A stretch of 36,814 nucleotides of DNA, from contig JAUNBJ010000021.1 of assembly GCA_030535245.1 (NCBI GenBank), forward strand, positions 1 to 36,814, read 5' to 3'. The translations under genes and the position numbers were made by a program. This document shows, one piece after another, positions 1 through 7,484 of this stretch. Below the pieces are notes generated by a model. That model was given only the letters and a program-made list of their open reading frames with translations, did no database searches and was not told where the DNA came from. Each line of letters opens with the position of its first letter. Positions within the stretch are counted from its first letter, which is position 1. Source of the DNA: Planctomycetia bacterium (lineage in GTDB: Bacteria; Planctomycetota; Planctomycetia; Pirellulales; Thermoguttaceae).

Positions 1-28
1 TCATTGTTCACTGTTCATTGTTCATTGT
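1..28. repeat. 7-bp tandem array, TCATTGT x4
   Basis: Four consecutive heptamers TCATTGT, TCACTGT, TCATTGT, TCATTGT open the window and are followed by TT-CC and a G8 tract (33-40). The array may continue to the left of the window. It is one of seven arrays in this window that share a strict 7-bp period; the others use TAATTGG, TAATTGA or TAATGGT units. Confidence 0.85.
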
Positions 29-40
29 TTCCGGGGGGGG

Positions 41-68
41 TTGATGAAAATGGGAAACGTGGTAAATT
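41..68 (+). promoter_or_regulatory. possible promoter of the microprotein gene
   Basis: TTGATG (41-46) and TAAATT (63-68) are separated by 16 bp and each match four of six bases of the sigma-70 consensus. The predicted start of transcription lies about 30 nt ahead of the small ORF at 108. This is a weak match, supported mainly by its position. Confidence 0.3.
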
Positions 69-107
69 ATGTCAAGAATTTTTTATCCATTGAAAGGAGA
101 TTAAATC

Positions 108-206
108 ATGTCCAAACCGCAGCATGAAGTAAAAAAAGCGAATCATGGAAAGCGTCCCGCTTCGTCCCAGGCCCGAAAAGCCAAGCGTCACCAGGTCAAG
201 ACCTGA
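108..206 (+). CDS. 32-residue basic microprotein
   Basis: ATG at 108 is preceded by AGGAGA (95-100) with 7-nt spacing, and the reading frame of 32 codons ends at TGA 204-206. A compact hairpin-plus-T-run terminator follows at once. The product is rich in Lys, Arg, His and Gln (it begins MSKPQHEVKKANHGKRP and ends in a KAKRHQVKT tail), with no hydrophobic segment and almost no acidic residues. The composition suggests binding to RNA, DNA or the ribosome, as in small basic ribosomal-type proteins, but I cannot assign a family. The ribosome-binding site, terminator and separate position ahead of the fabZ-like gene together argue for a real, independently transcribed gene. Function unknown. Confidence 0.65.
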   Translation: MSKPQHEVKKANHGKRPASSQARKAKRHQVKT

Positions 207-228
207 GTTCGCGACTCGGTTTTTTCCG

Positions 229-245
229 AAGCCTGCGGCTTTTTT
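229..245 (+). terminator. intrinsic terminator of the microprotein gene
   Basis: AAGCC (229-233), loop TGC and GGCTT (237-241) form a 5-bp stem running directly into a six-T run (240-245), 23 nt after the microprotein stop codon. It separates this small gene from the FabZ-like gene downstream. Confidence 0.7.
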
Positions 246-333
246 CGTGATTCTGTAAGGTTGACATGGGGGGCAAATATGCTCCCTGTTGTCGTTTTTG
301 CGAGGGTATCTTCTTCATTTAAGGAGCTTTTTC

Positions 334-825
334 ATGGGAAAGCAACCATCGATTCTCGATTTCTCCACAACCGATTTAAGTAAGGAGATCGCTTCCAAAG
401 AGGAAATTCGCAAATACAACTCCCAACGATTCGAGATGGAAATGCTGGACGGAATTTTGTACGAGGATTCCAAAACACGCGTTTGCGTGGCGTACCAGGA
501 CGTTTCGAGCGACGCGTTCTGGGTGCGTGGACATATGCCGGGATTCCCGCTGATGCCGGGGGTGCTGATGTGCGAATGTGCTGCGCAGGCGGCCAGTTAC
601 GTGGCGAGTAAAGAAGTCTGCCTGCCCGAAGATTATATTGTGGGACTTGGCGGGCTGGACGGCGTGAAAATTCGTGGTTCTGTCCGTCCCGGCGACCGGT
701 TGTTGGTGGTCGCTCGGTTGGAGAGTGTGCGGCACAACACGCTGCTGGTCTCTTTCGAGGCGGTCGTCAACGGCGAGGTCGTGGCGGAAGGGAAAATCCG
801 GGGGATCGGTTTTCGCAAGGAGTAG
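334..825 (+). CDS. FabZ-type 3-hydroxyacyl-ACP dehydratase-like protein
   Basis: Predicted hot-dog-fold dehydratase of fatty-acid or lipid-A type acyl chain synthesis (163 residues). The segment GHMPGFPLMPGVL contains the catalytic His67, and Glu81 in the following helix (MCECAAQAASY) lies 14 residues later, the same His-Glu spacing as in FabZ. The start was set at ATG 334 because AAGGAG (321-326) lies 7 nt upstream; the frame also stays open to a TTG at 289. The N-terminal 45 residues are longer and more charged than in classical FabZ, so a specialised paralogue is possible. TTGACA at 261-266 lies upstream, but no -10 box is visible at normal spacing. The rhomboid gene follows after 3 nt. 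Confidence 0.8.
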   Translation: MGKQPSILDFSTTDLSKEIASKEEIRKYNSQRFEMEMLDGILYEDSKTRVCVAYQDVSSDAFWVRGHMPGFPLMPGVLMCECAAQAASYVASKEVCLPEDYIVGLGGLDGVKIRGSVRPGDRLLVVARLESVRHNTLLVSFEAVVNGEVVAEGKIRGIGFRKE

Positions 826-828
826 CCC

Positions 829-1638
829 TTGTTTTTTCCATTTGCAATTGACGCGGAACGGCTGACGATTTGGCCGTTTGTAACGTGGATTCTGGTGGCG
901 GTCAACGTGCTGGTATTCGCGGCGACGTTTCATCTTTCTCCGCTCCAGCAACAGTGGGTGGTCTGCCAGTACGGTTTTCTCCCGGCGCGTCTGGGGCAGC
1001 GTACCACGGACGGGCCGATGGCGGTACCGGTCGAGTTCAAGGGCCGCGACCCGGACGGAAAACCGCTCACGCTGCGGGGAACGGTTTCCCTGCCCCCTTC
1101 GACTTCGAGAACGGCGTTTTCGTTTTTCACGTACATGTTCCTGCATGGCTCGTGGATGCACCTGCTTGGAAACGTCTGGTTTTTATGGCTTTTCGGGCGA
1201 CTCATTGAGGAGCAGTTGGGACATACCCATTTCTTGCTGTTTTACCTGTTGGGGGGCGTTTTGGCGGCGGTGGCACACTGGGCGGTGATTCCCTCGGACA
1301 TGCGTCCGGTCGTGGGAGCCAGCGGCGCCGTGGCGGCCATCCTGGGTGCGTTCGCGGTGCTGAAACCGAAGGCCCAGGTCAAAACCCTGGTTTTTTTACT
1401 GGTATATTTTACAGACATCGAGCTTCCCGCCCTGTTGTTGCTGACGCTCTGGTTTGTCGGGCAGGCGGTTTCAGGATTGGGAATGTTCTCCGGCTTTTCC
1501 TTTCTGGCGTCGGCGGCGTCCAACGTGGCGTGGTGGGCGCACGTAGGAGGTTTCGTGGCCGGAATCTGGATCATGCTCGGTTGGCTTCGTTGGAAAGAAG
1601 GAACCCCTCATGCCTCGTCGCACCCTGCGGAAAATTGA
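829..1638 (+). CDS. rhomboid-family intramembrane serine protease
   Basis: Polytopic membrane protein of 269 residues. Ser165 lies in the GASG motif (VVGASGAVAAILGAF), and His238 lies in the last conserved helix (AHVGGFVAGI): the Ser-His dyad of rhomboid proteases, which cut transmembrane substrates inside the bilayer. The first membrane helix (about residues 13-32) is followed by a soluble loop of roughly 65 residues, then the HxxxN-like segment MHLLGNVWFLWLFG. A TTG start at 829 is preferred: AAGGAG (817-822) sits 6 nt upstream and the N-terminus MFFPFAIDAE fits bacterial rhomboids. The start lies 3 nt after the FabZ-like stop, and the 3' end overlaps trmB by 29 nt, so the genes are probably cotranscribed. 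Substrate unknown. Confidence 0.88.
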   Translation: MFFPFAIDAERLTIWPFVTWILVAVNVLVFAATFHLSPLQQQWVVCQYGFLPARLGQRTTDGPMAVPVEFKGRDPDGKPLTLRGTVSLPPSTSRTAFSFFTYMFLHGSWMHLLGNVWFLWLFGRLIEEQLGHTHFLLFYLLGGVLAAVAHWAVIPSDMRPVVGASGAVAAILGAFAVLKPKAQVKTLVFLLVYFTDIELPALLLLTLWFVGQAVSGLGMFSGFSFLASAASNVAWWAHVGGFVAGIWIMLGWLRWKEGTPHASSHPAEN

Positions 1639-2248
1639 CACGACGCTGGATTATTCCCGGCATTTATACACGTTGGAACAGCTCCCCAAACCGTGGGACA
1701 CGGCGGCCCTGTTCCCCAACGCCGATGCACCGTTGGAGGTCGAAGTCGGCAGCGGGAAGGGGCATTTCCTGCACGACGTTTCGCAGGCCCACCCCGAACG
1801 GAATTATCTGGGAATCGAAATTGCGAAAAAGTACGCTGCGTATTGCGCCGCGGCGCTTATCCGTGATGGAATCTCCAACGCCGCCATGGTGGCGGGGGAT
1901 GCGCTGCCGCTTTTCAACGAGCTTTTCCCTGCAAACTCCCTGGCGGCAGTCCATGTCTATTTTCCCGACCCGTGGTGGAAAAAACGTCACCGTAAACGCC
2001 GCGTCATGCAAATGGAATTGGTGCGGCGGTGCGAATGCTGCCTGATTCCCGGCGGAAAACTCCATTTCTGGACCGATGTGGAGGAATATTTTCAGACGGT
2101 TATGGCGATGATGGCGGCGGAATCGGTGCTCCGGGGGCCGTTCGACCCGATGGCCGACGAATCGACCTGGCGAACCCATTTTGAGAAACGTACCCTTTTG
2201 GAAGGACGCCCCGTATTTCGGTCGTATTTCGTGAAGGATGGCTCATGA
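1610..2248 (+). CDS. trmB: tRNA (guanine-N7-)-methyltransferase TrmB
   Basis: Predicted to methylate N7 of G46 in the variable loop of tRNAs, using S-adenosylmethionine. The 212-residue length is normal for the family. The SAM-binding motif EVEVGSGKGHFL lies near residue 45, the acidic pair GIEIAKKYA follows it, and the TrmB signature VYFPDPWWKKRHRKRR lies near residues 120-135. The start ATG 1610 lies inside the end of the rhomboid gene, and the stop overlaps the next gene in an ATGA junction (2245-2248), which points to translational coupling. Start supported by GGAAC/AGAAGG upstream. Confidence 0.95.
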   Translation: MPRRTLRKIDTTLDYSRHLYTLEQLPKPWDTAALFPNADAPLEVEVGSGKGHFLHDVSQAHPERNYLGIEIAKKYAAYCAAALIRDGISNAAMVAGDALPLFNELFPANSLAAVHVYFPDPWWKKRHRKRRVMQMELVRRCECCLIPGGKLHFWTDVEEYFQTVMAMMAAESVLRGPFDPMADESTWRTHFEKRTLLEGRPVFRSYFVKDGS

Positions 2249-2664
2249 TTGTCCGAAAATACACCGCCAGCGACCATTTTTTGTTCTGGGGATTCACGTT
2301 GCTGTGTCTTACCGGAGCCATTTTGGTTTTTTTCCGCCACCCGTCGCAGTCGATTTCCCTGCAATGCCCGTTCCATTTTCTGACCGGACTGTACTGCCCC
2401 GGCTGCGGTTCGACACGGAGCCTGCACTACCTGCTTCAGGGGGATGTCGCGACCAGTTTCCGCTACCAGCCGCTGATGTTTCCAACGCTATTGATTTTGG
2501 CAGTGCTCTACGCGCAGCAGGCGTTGCTCGCGCTTTTCGGAAAGACCTTCACCCTACCCGGCGCACGGCTTCTGGGACAAATCGTGTTGATCGTGGTCGT
2601 GGTTTATTTCGTTCTCCGGAATCTGCCGCTGGCATGTTTCGACTCCCTGCGACCGATTCCGTGA
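2245..2664 (+). CDS. DUF2752 membrane protein
   Basis: Membrane protein of 139 residues with the DUF2752 hallmark CPFHFLTGLYCPGCGSTR: paired cysteines and a CPGCGxTR motif just after the first transmembrane segment. Three hydrophobic helices are apparent (about residues 13-30, 76-95 and 108-126). The family has no established biochemical role; the cysteine motif could bind a metal or sit at the membrane face. The start overlaps the trmB stop by four bases (ATGA), making it the last gene of the four-gene run. It is convergent with the dispanin operon, with only 24 nt between stop codons. Confidence 0.85.
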   Translation: MIVRKYTASDHFLFWGFTLLCLTGAILVFFRHPSQSISLQCPFHFLTGLYCPGCGSTRSLHYLLQGDVATSFRYQPLMFPTLLILAVLYAQQALLALFGKTFTLPGARLLGQIVLIVVVVYFVLRNLPLACFDSLRPIP

Positions 2665-2688
2665 GAAAACGAAAGGGAAACTCGTGAA

Positions 2689-3078
2689 TCACGACCCCTT
2701 GGCAACTTCGGCGGCAAACTGAATCAGGATGTTCAAAAAACAGCCCAAAATCCCCAAAAGCAACCCGACAACCAGGCAGGTTTTGGCGGTTTTCGCGGCC
2801 CGCATTCCTTCTTCGTAACGTCCCAATTGCGCCGCACTGTTGGCTTTCAGAGCGTACACCAGCCCCGCAACCCCCAATGGCAAACAGCAGCAAACCGTTT
2901 CCAAAATGGCCCAGACCATATAGTTCGGAATGGGAGCCGGCACTGGCGGCGGCATCTGCGGCATAGCGTGGGGAGGGACTTGCGGCCCGGTACCCGGCAA
3001 CGGCGGCGATGGAATAGGATATTCCGGATTCAACGGCGGAAGGGAATCCCCTCCAGGAAAATCAGGATTCTGCGACAT
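2689..3078 (-). CDS. CD225/dispanin-family small membrane protein (copy 1)
   Basis: 129 residues: a Pro-rich N-terminal half (many PP and PPP, about residues 10-50), then the dispanin core NYMVWAILETVCCCLPLG...VYALKANSAAQLGRYEEG..AAKTAKTCLVVGLLLGIL. The order hydrophobic helix, CCxxPLG, conserved charged loop and second helix is characteristic of CD225 proteins, the superfamily of animal IFITM proteins. Bacterial members are poorly characterised. The start is ATG at 3078, with AGGAG about 6 nt upstream. It lies 15 nt downstream of a paralogue in the same orientation, so the two are cotranscribed and came from a duplication. Confidence 0.85.
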   Translation of the reverse strand: MSQNPDFPGGDSLPPLNPEYPIPSPPLPGTGPQVPPHAMPQMPPPVPAPIPNYMVWAILETVCCCLPLGVAGLVYALKANSAAQLGRYEEGMRAAKTAKTCLVVGLLLGILGCFLNILIQFAAEVAKGS

Positions 3079-3093
3079 GTTCTTCTCCTTCTA

Positions 3094-3426
3094 CTACAAA
3101 TCTCCATTGGCTACCGCAAGTCCGATCGCTAAAGCGATAAACGCGAGATACAAAAAAATCACCAACGCCCAACCCACGATCCCGACAATCAGCCAGGTTT
3201 TGGCCGACTTCGCCGCTTGCAGTGCCTCCGCAAGATTCCCCATGGCTGCCTGCGTGTTGGCTTTATTGGCATACACCAGCCCCATGATACCACATGGAAG
3301 ACAACAGAGCACCGTTTCCAGGATGGCCCAAATCATGTAATCCGGAACGGAGGGCGGCATTTGCGGTGGTACGGGCGGAGCTGGCTGCGGCGGTACAGGT
3401 GGATTCGGATTCTCAAAGGAACTCAT
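3094..3426 (-). CDS. CD225/dispanin-family small membrane protein (copy 2)
   Basis: 110 residues. The start was set at ATG 3424-3426 (MSSFENPNPP), with AAGGAG 9 nt upstream; upstream codons in the open frame lack conserved features. A short Pro-rich leader precedes the CD225 core DYMIWAILETVLCCLPCGIMGLVYANKANTQAAMGNLAEALQAAKSAKTWLIVG, split here as one domain with two hydrophobic segments. The core is close to copy 1, but the C-terminal helix is longer and ends in AIGLAVANGDL. This is the first gene of the tandem pair. A 7-bp repeat array (3482-3509) separates it from the thioredoxin-like gene upstream. Confidence 0.85.
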   Translation of the reverse strand: MSSFENPNPPVPPQPAPPVPPQMPPSVPDYMIWAILETVLCCLPCGIMGLVYANKANTQAAMGNLAEALQAAKSAKTWLIVGIVGWALVIFLYLAFIALAIGLAVANGDL

Positions 3427-3481
3427 CGTAAACATCTCCTTATAAAAAAGTTTGTAAATAGAATCGCCATTCCAAAAGCAG

Positions 3482-3509
3482 CAATTGTCAATTATCAATT
3501 ATCAATTTG
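3482..3509. repeat. 7-bp tandem array, CAATTAT-type x4
   Basis: Units CAATTGT, CAATTAT, CAATTAT, CAATTTG on the + strand; read on the coding (-) strand these are TAATTGA-type heptamers. The array lies 8 nt beyond the stop codon of the thioredoxin-like gene at 3518 and upstream of the dispanin pair. Confidence 0.85.
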
Positions 3510-3517
3510 CAAAGCTG

Positions 3518-4312
3518 TCATGGCGTATTCGTATTTGTCATCCGCAGCAATTCCAACTGCGTGCGGATTTCCTCCAGGTTTTTCTCGTTGTATCCCGACC
3601 AGACGTAACGAATCACTCCGCCCTGAACGTACAGCAACGTGGGGAAACCAATGCCGTCGATCTGGGTTTTCAAGTGAGGGTCCACCGTCAACGCAATCCC
3701 CATCAGGCTGCTGCGAAACGAATCTACCGGATCCCACCAAATTTGGCCGAATTGAAATCCGTTGGCCGTACATGCCTGCCGCACATGACGAAGCAGGGAA
3801 TCTTTCTGCTGCATTGCCATGTCGATCTGTTCCTGCGTAATTCCCTCCTCCGTATGTTCTTTCGGGGATTCCGTGGAGTAAACCACCGGAATCACACGCA
3901 TCCTGGTGCTGCGTCCTGCCGCCTGCAACGTGGGGGCCAACGCGTGAAGCATCCGACAGGAATCCGTGCTCCAGGGCGTCCAGAGAATGACCAGGATCGT
4001 CTGATCCTCCATTCCGTCCGTCGTTGGGGGGGCCGTAGTTCCCGCCAGCGGTTCCAGCGAATCCACCCCTGAAAGCGGCATGTTCACCAGAAAATGCTTG
4101 TCGGAATCGACCCGAAGCATTTTGGGCGCCGCCCAGAAAAACAGCATCGTGAACGCCAGTGCCGCCAATCCCACCCCCACGTTCCGTGCCGTGCTGCTCT
4201 GCGAGTTTTCGTAGAGCGCATCCATTTCGGCGGAAGTCAGGGGCATTTGCGGCGTCCTGCTTTCAGAAAATTCCGAACGGCGATCTTCATGGGATGTGGG
4301 GGGTTCAGGCAT
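3518..4312 (-). CDS. membrane-anchored degenerate thioredoxin-like protein
   Basis: 264 residues: a polar cytoplasmic N-terminus (1-43), one transmembrane helix (about 44-62), then an extracytoplasmic thioredoxin-like domain. The active-site region reads ILWTPWSTDSCRML, so the first Cys of a TlpA/ResA-type WCxxC is replaced by Ser, one residue is inserted, and only Cys119 remains. The cis-proline loop is present near the C-terminus (GIGFPTLLYVQGG). A normal dithiol oxidoreductase role is therefore unlikely; a chaperone, scaffold or single-cysteine role is possible. Its start lies 4 nt after thiG, so it is the downstream partner of the thiamine genes. Confidence 0.7.
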   Translation of the reverse strand: MPEPPTSHEDRRSEFSESRTPQMPLTSAEMDALYENSQSSTARNVGVGLAALAFTMLFFWAAPKMLRVDSDKHFLVNMPLSGVDSLEPLAGTTAPPTTDGMEDQTILVILWTPWSTDSCRMLHALAPTLQAAGRSTRMRVIPVVYSTESPKEHTEEGITQEQIDMAMQQKDSLLRHVRQACTANGFQFGQIWWDPVDSFRSSLMGIALTVDPHLKTQIDGIGFPTLLYVQGGVIRYVWSGYNEKNLEEIRTQLELLRMTNTNTP

Positions 4313-4316
4313 GGTT

Positions 4317-5123
4317 TTAGTGAATCCGACCTTCCATCGGGCTGGAGGCTGTGGCGTACAGTTTCTTCTCGATACGACCGGCTAAAAACGAAGCACGCCC
4401 CGCCTGGCAAGCCAGTTTCATGGAATGGGCCATCTGCACCGGCTCCCGCGCGTACGCAATCGCCGTGTTCAAAAGCACCCCGTCGGCACCCAGCTCCATG
4501 GCAAACGCCACGTCACTGGCCACCCCAACCCCCGCATCGACAATCACCGGATAATCCGGGTCGTTTTCCTTCAAATATTCCAGACAAATCCGGATGTTGT
4601 TCGGGTTGAGAATCCCCTGCCCCGAACCGATCGGACTGCCCGCCGGCATGACGCTTTTAGCCCCGGCATTCTTCAAACGCCGTGCCGTTATCGGATCGTC
4701 CGTCGTATAGACCAGCACCTCAAAACCTTCGGAAACCAGCTGCTCCGTCGCCTGCAACGTCGCTACCGGGTCGGGGAGCAACGTTTTGCCGTCGCCCAAC
4801 ACCTCTAATTTCACCCAGTTGGCTCCGGGGTTGTCCATCTGCGTCAGGATTTCACGCCCCAGACGCGCCACCCGAACCGCATCCTCCGCCGTAAAACACC
4901 CCGCCGTGTTCGGCAAAATGGTGTAACGCTTCAGGTCGATGAAATCGAGCATGTTTCGCCCCTGCTTGTCGAACAGACGCTCGCGACGAACCGCCACGGT
5001 AATGCACTCGGAACCGGACGCCTCCAACGCTTCCTGCATGACGGGATACGAGGAGTATTTCCCCGTTCCCACGAAAAGACGACTGTTAAAAGTATGCGAA
5101 CCAATCCGCAATACGTTTTCCAT
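4317..5123 (-). CDS. thiG: thiazole synthase ThiG
   Basis: Predicted to form the thiazole phosphate moiety of thiamine from 1-deoxy-xylulose 5-phosphate, dehydroglycine and the thiocarboxylate of ThiS. 268 residues with the usual ThiG landmarks: [14 protein letters not shown] near the N-terminus, [20 protein letters not shown], the catalytic-Lys region [10 protein letters not shown], and the phosphate-binding [10 protein letters not shown] and [28 protein letters not shown] segments. The start was set at ATG 5121-5123 (MENVLRIG), with AAGGA 8 nt upstream; an in-frame upstream ATG lacks such a site. Located 51 nt downstream of thiS. No TPP riboswitch was recognised upstream of the operon. Confidence 0.95.
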   Translation of the reverse strand: MENVLRIGSHTFNSRLFVGTGKYSSYPVMQEALEASGSECITVAVRRERLFDKQGRNMLDFIDLKRYTILPNTAGCFTAEDAVRVARLGREILTQMDNPGANWVKLEVLGDGKTLLPDPVATLQATEQLVSEGFEVLVYTTDDPITARRLKNAGAKSVMPAGSPIGSGQGILNPNNIRICLEYLKENDPDYPVIVDAGVGVASDVAFAMELGADGVLLNTAIAYAREPVQMAHSMKLACQAGRASFLAGRIEKKLYATASSPMEGRIH

Positions 5124-5174
5124 GATAAAATCCTTCTTCAAATAATAAACAGGCAAACGGCGGCAAACAACACC

Positions 5175-5378
5175 TCAACCGCCCCCCACCAGGGTAACGA
5201 CCTCGATAAAATCGCCAGCATGAAGAACGAACGTTTCGTGCTCCTGCCGCGTGACAAGTCCACGGTTCACCTCCACCGCGACAAAGGCGTCCGCCAGGTT
5301 CATTTCCACCAGCAAATCCCGCACCGTCCGCACCGTTTCGGGAAACGTCCGCAACGTTCCGTTGACGTTTAATTCCAT
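5175..5378 (-). CDS. thiS: sulfur carrier protein ThiS
   Basis: 67-residue ubiquitin-like sulfur carrier of thiamine synthesis: MELNVNG start, TVRDLLVEMNL, VAVEVNRGLVTRQEHETFVLHAGDFIEVV (in two blocks), and a Gly-Gly-Gly C-terminus, where the terminal glycine is normally adenylated and thiocarboxylated. The start was chosen at ATG 5376-5378, which matches the family N-terminus and has GAGGA upstream. It lies 4 nt after the preceding gene and 51 nt before thiG. The activating enzyme (ThiF/MoeB type) is not in this window. Confidence 0.95.
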   Translation of the reverse strand: MELNVNGTLRTFPETVRTVRDLLVEMNLADAFVAVEVNRGLVTRQEHETFVLHAGDFIEVVTLVGGG

Positions 5379-5382
5379 GATA

Positions 5383-6027
5383 CTATTCCTCGTCCACCGA
5401 TTCTTCCACCACCATCGGAACGACAAAACGATCAATGTGGTAGTACGTTAAAGGTGCCGCGTACGGCGTGTTGCTGGAGAACATCGCCTGATTCCATGGC
5501 AAAATATAAACCAGCATGATCCCCGTGTTGACTTCGGTGACATACAGCGCCCCGACCGACGGACGCACTTCTGTCGTCCTTCCCACGATGGATTCGGCTC
5601 CTGAGGTCACGATGTACTTCGGCTCCTGCGGCATCTGAATGAGCGGCTGAGCACCCTTTTTCTTGCTGCTTTTTCGGGTCATTTTAGCCGCTTTGTTGTT
5701 GAAATACGTAATCGCCTTCTGAAGGTCGGCGTTCAGGTTCCCCTGAAAACGGGACTGGAATCCACTGTTCGGCATTTTGGAGAGCACTCCCGCCGAAAGC
5801 ATACCGGTCGTCGAATCGATCACCACGACCGCTTCGCTGGCACCATCCACCGGCATGGTGAGGGTGATGTACCCGTCGATCCGGTCACACGCCGCCTGGG
5901 CCGTCGGAATCGCCGACTGCGTGTTCCCTTGCAGGCATTTTCCAACCATCAGTCCGGAAAAAATTCCCGTCCCCACAAAAGCCGCCAAAAGCAACACAAC
6001 ATGAATGGCACGAATCTGGATTTTCAC
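5383..6027 (-). CDS. membrane-anchored protein of unknown function
   Basis: A GTG start at 6025-6027 is preferred: GAGGAGG lies 8 nt upstream, and an ATG further upstream in the same frame has no comparable site. The product has 214 residues. The N-terminus (VKIQIRAIHVVLLLAAFVGTG) is a signal anchor; the rest is predicted to be extracytoplasmic, with a basic patch RKSSKKKG and beta-rich segments such as YIVTSGAE and GALYVTEVNTGIMLVYILPW. Small anchored proteins with a similar ending (alternating 'YVxEVxTGxxxxYxxPW') are, to my recollection, common in planctomycetes, without known function. It leads the operon containing thiS and thiG; divergent from the aminotransferase gene. Confidence 0.6.
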   Translation of the reverse strand: MKIQIRAIHVVLLLAAFVGTGIFSGLMVGKCLQGNTQSAIPTAQAACDRIDGYITLTMPVDGASEAVVVIDSTTGMLSAGVLSKMPNSGFQSRFQGNLNADLQKAITYFNNKAAKMTRKSSKKKGAQPLIQMPQEPKYIVTSGAESIVGRTTEVRPSVGALYVTEVNTGIMLVYILPWNQAMFSSNTPYAAPLTYYHIDRFVVPMVVEESVDEE

Positions 6028-6163
6028 TTTTAAAACCTCCTCAAATGGTGGATGAAACATGTTTTTTCCCATTGCTTCTTATTTTACTCCATTCTCCCAC
6101 AAAAAGAAAGCAGGGGGGAATTTTTTTTGAATCCCCGCTCCTTCCTTTTTTTGGCGGGAGGAT

Positions 6164-6169
6164 TATAAT
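6164..6169 (+). promoter_or_regulatory. -10 box ahead of the aminotransferase gene
   Basis: A perfect TATAAT lies 53 nt before the ATG at 6222. The position where a -35 box should be (around 6141) reads CTTCCT, so only half of a promoter is visible. The divergent intergenic region 6028-6221 holds no other recognisable feature apart from long T and G runs. Confidence 0.4.
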
Positions 6170-6221
6170 GACGCTCTTTAAGGATGTTCGTTCACCCCTG
6201 TCCTACTGGAGACCCTATTCC

Positions 6222-7412
6222 ATGAAATCGAATCTTTCCCGCAGAGTGGCGGCCCTGCAACCGTCGGCGACGTTGGCCATGGCGGCCAAGGCCAAAGAAC
6301 TGAAAGCCGCCGGCCGTGTCATTTACGACCTGAGTCTGGGCGAACCGGATTTCAACACGCCCGAACATATCCGCAAAGCCGCCCTGGACGCCATGGACGC
6401 CGGATACACCCACTACACCGTCGCCAGCGGCCTCCCCGCTCTGAAAGAAGCGGTTGCGAAACATTACACCGCCAAACATGGTCTGAACTACACCGCCGCG
6501 AACATCACCATCACCAACGGCGCCAAACATGCCCTGCACAACATCTTCACCGTCCTGATCGACGAAGGAGAAGAAGTCATCATCCCCGCACCGTACTGGG
6601 TCAGCTACGCCGAGCTTGTCAAACTGGCCGGCGGCGTTCCGGTGATCGTTTCCACCACACAGGAAAACAACTTCAAACTCACCGCCGAACAGCTTCGCGA
6701 CGCCTGCTCTGAAAAAACCAAGTGCCTGCTTTTGTGCAGCCCCTCCAACCCCACCGGAAGCATGTACTCCGGCGAGGAATTGGGGCAGTTGGCCGACGTG
6801 GTACTGGAAAAAGACCTCTGGGTCGTCTCCGATGAAATCTACGAAAACCTGATTTACGGCGACAATCGGTTCGTCAGCTTCGCCACCGTCCGTCCCGGAC
6901 TGGAGGAGCGAACCGTGCTTGTCAATGGCGTGAGCAAAACCTACGCCATGACGGGCTGGCGTATCGGTTGGTCGATGGCTCCTGCCGCCGTCGCGAAAAA
7001 AATGGCGAGCCTGCAAAGTCAGGAAACGTCGAACCCGTGCAGCATTTCCCAGTACGCCGCGATCGCTGCGCTGGAAGGTTCGCAGCAGTGCGTGGCCGAC
7101 ATGCTGGCCGAATTTGCCAAACGCCGTGACTTCTGCGCCCAACGGATTGCCGAAATCGACGGACTCTCCTGTCCGGTCATGGGGGGTGCGTTTTACGCAT
7201 TCATCAACATTTCCAAGCACCTGGGCCGTAAATATGGCGACAAAATGATTGAAACCGACACCGACTGGTGCCTGGAGCTGCTGGAAAAGAAGGGGGTCGC
7301 CATGGTCATGGGCAGTGCGTTTGGGGCTCCCGGATACGCGCGGGCCAGCTACGCCACCAGCATGGAAAATCTTGAAAAAGCCTTCGAGAAAATCGAGGAA
7401 TTCCTTTCCTGA
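6222..7412 (+). CDS. aspC: class I (aspartate-type) PLP aminotransferase
   Basis: Cytoplasmic pyridoxal-phosphate aminotransferase, probably aspartate/2-oxoglutarate, of the I-gamma subgroup (396 residues). Motifs in order: YDLSLGEPDFNTPEHI, the cofactor-phosphate region TNGAKHALHNI, SPSNPTGSMYSGEEL, SDEIYENLIY, and the Schiff-base Lys239 in VSKTYAMTGWRIGW. The start was set at ATG 6222, with GGAGA (6208-6212) upstream and the family-typical N-terminus SNLSRRVAALQPSATLAM. The frame is open upstream to 6045, but that part has no ribosome-binding site. Monocistronic by position. Codons are strongly C-ending (GCC, ACC, GTC), unlike the G-ending genes that follow. Confidence 0.9.
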   Translation: MKSNLSRRVAALQPSATLAMAAKAKELKAAGRVIYDLSLGEPDFNTPEHIRKAALDAMDAGYTHYTVASGLPALKEAVAKHYTAKHGLNYTAANITITNGAKHALHNIFTVLIDEGEEVIIPAPYWVSYAELVKLAGGVPVIVSTTQENNFKLTAEQLRDACSEKTKCLLLCSPSNPTGSMYSGEELGQLADVVLEKDLWVVSDEIYENLIYGDNRFVSFATVRPGLEERTVLVNGVSKTYAMTGWRIGWSMAPAAVAKKMASLQSQETSNPCSISQYAAIAALEGSQQCVADMLAEFAKRRDFCAQRIAEIDGLSCPVMGGAFYAFINISKHLGRKYGDKMIETDTDWCLELLEKKGVAMVMGSAFGAPGYARASYATSMENLEKAFEKIEEFLS

Positions 7413-7484
7413 CGCGGCGGTTTGTTTACGTGTGCCGGAGTTTACGTGCGCCGGAATTGCGTCTGCGGAGAGCCGAAATGCTCA

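Noticed and set aside
261..290. Full promoter for the FabZ-like gene
   Set aside because: TTGACA is perfect, but the only -10-like sequence (TATGCT, 278-283) is 11 bp away, too close for a normal sigma-70 promoter.
6028..6221. TPP riboswitch ahead of the thiS-thiG operon
   Set aside because: The conserved CUGAGA and the second conserved THI-box core were not found on the - strand.
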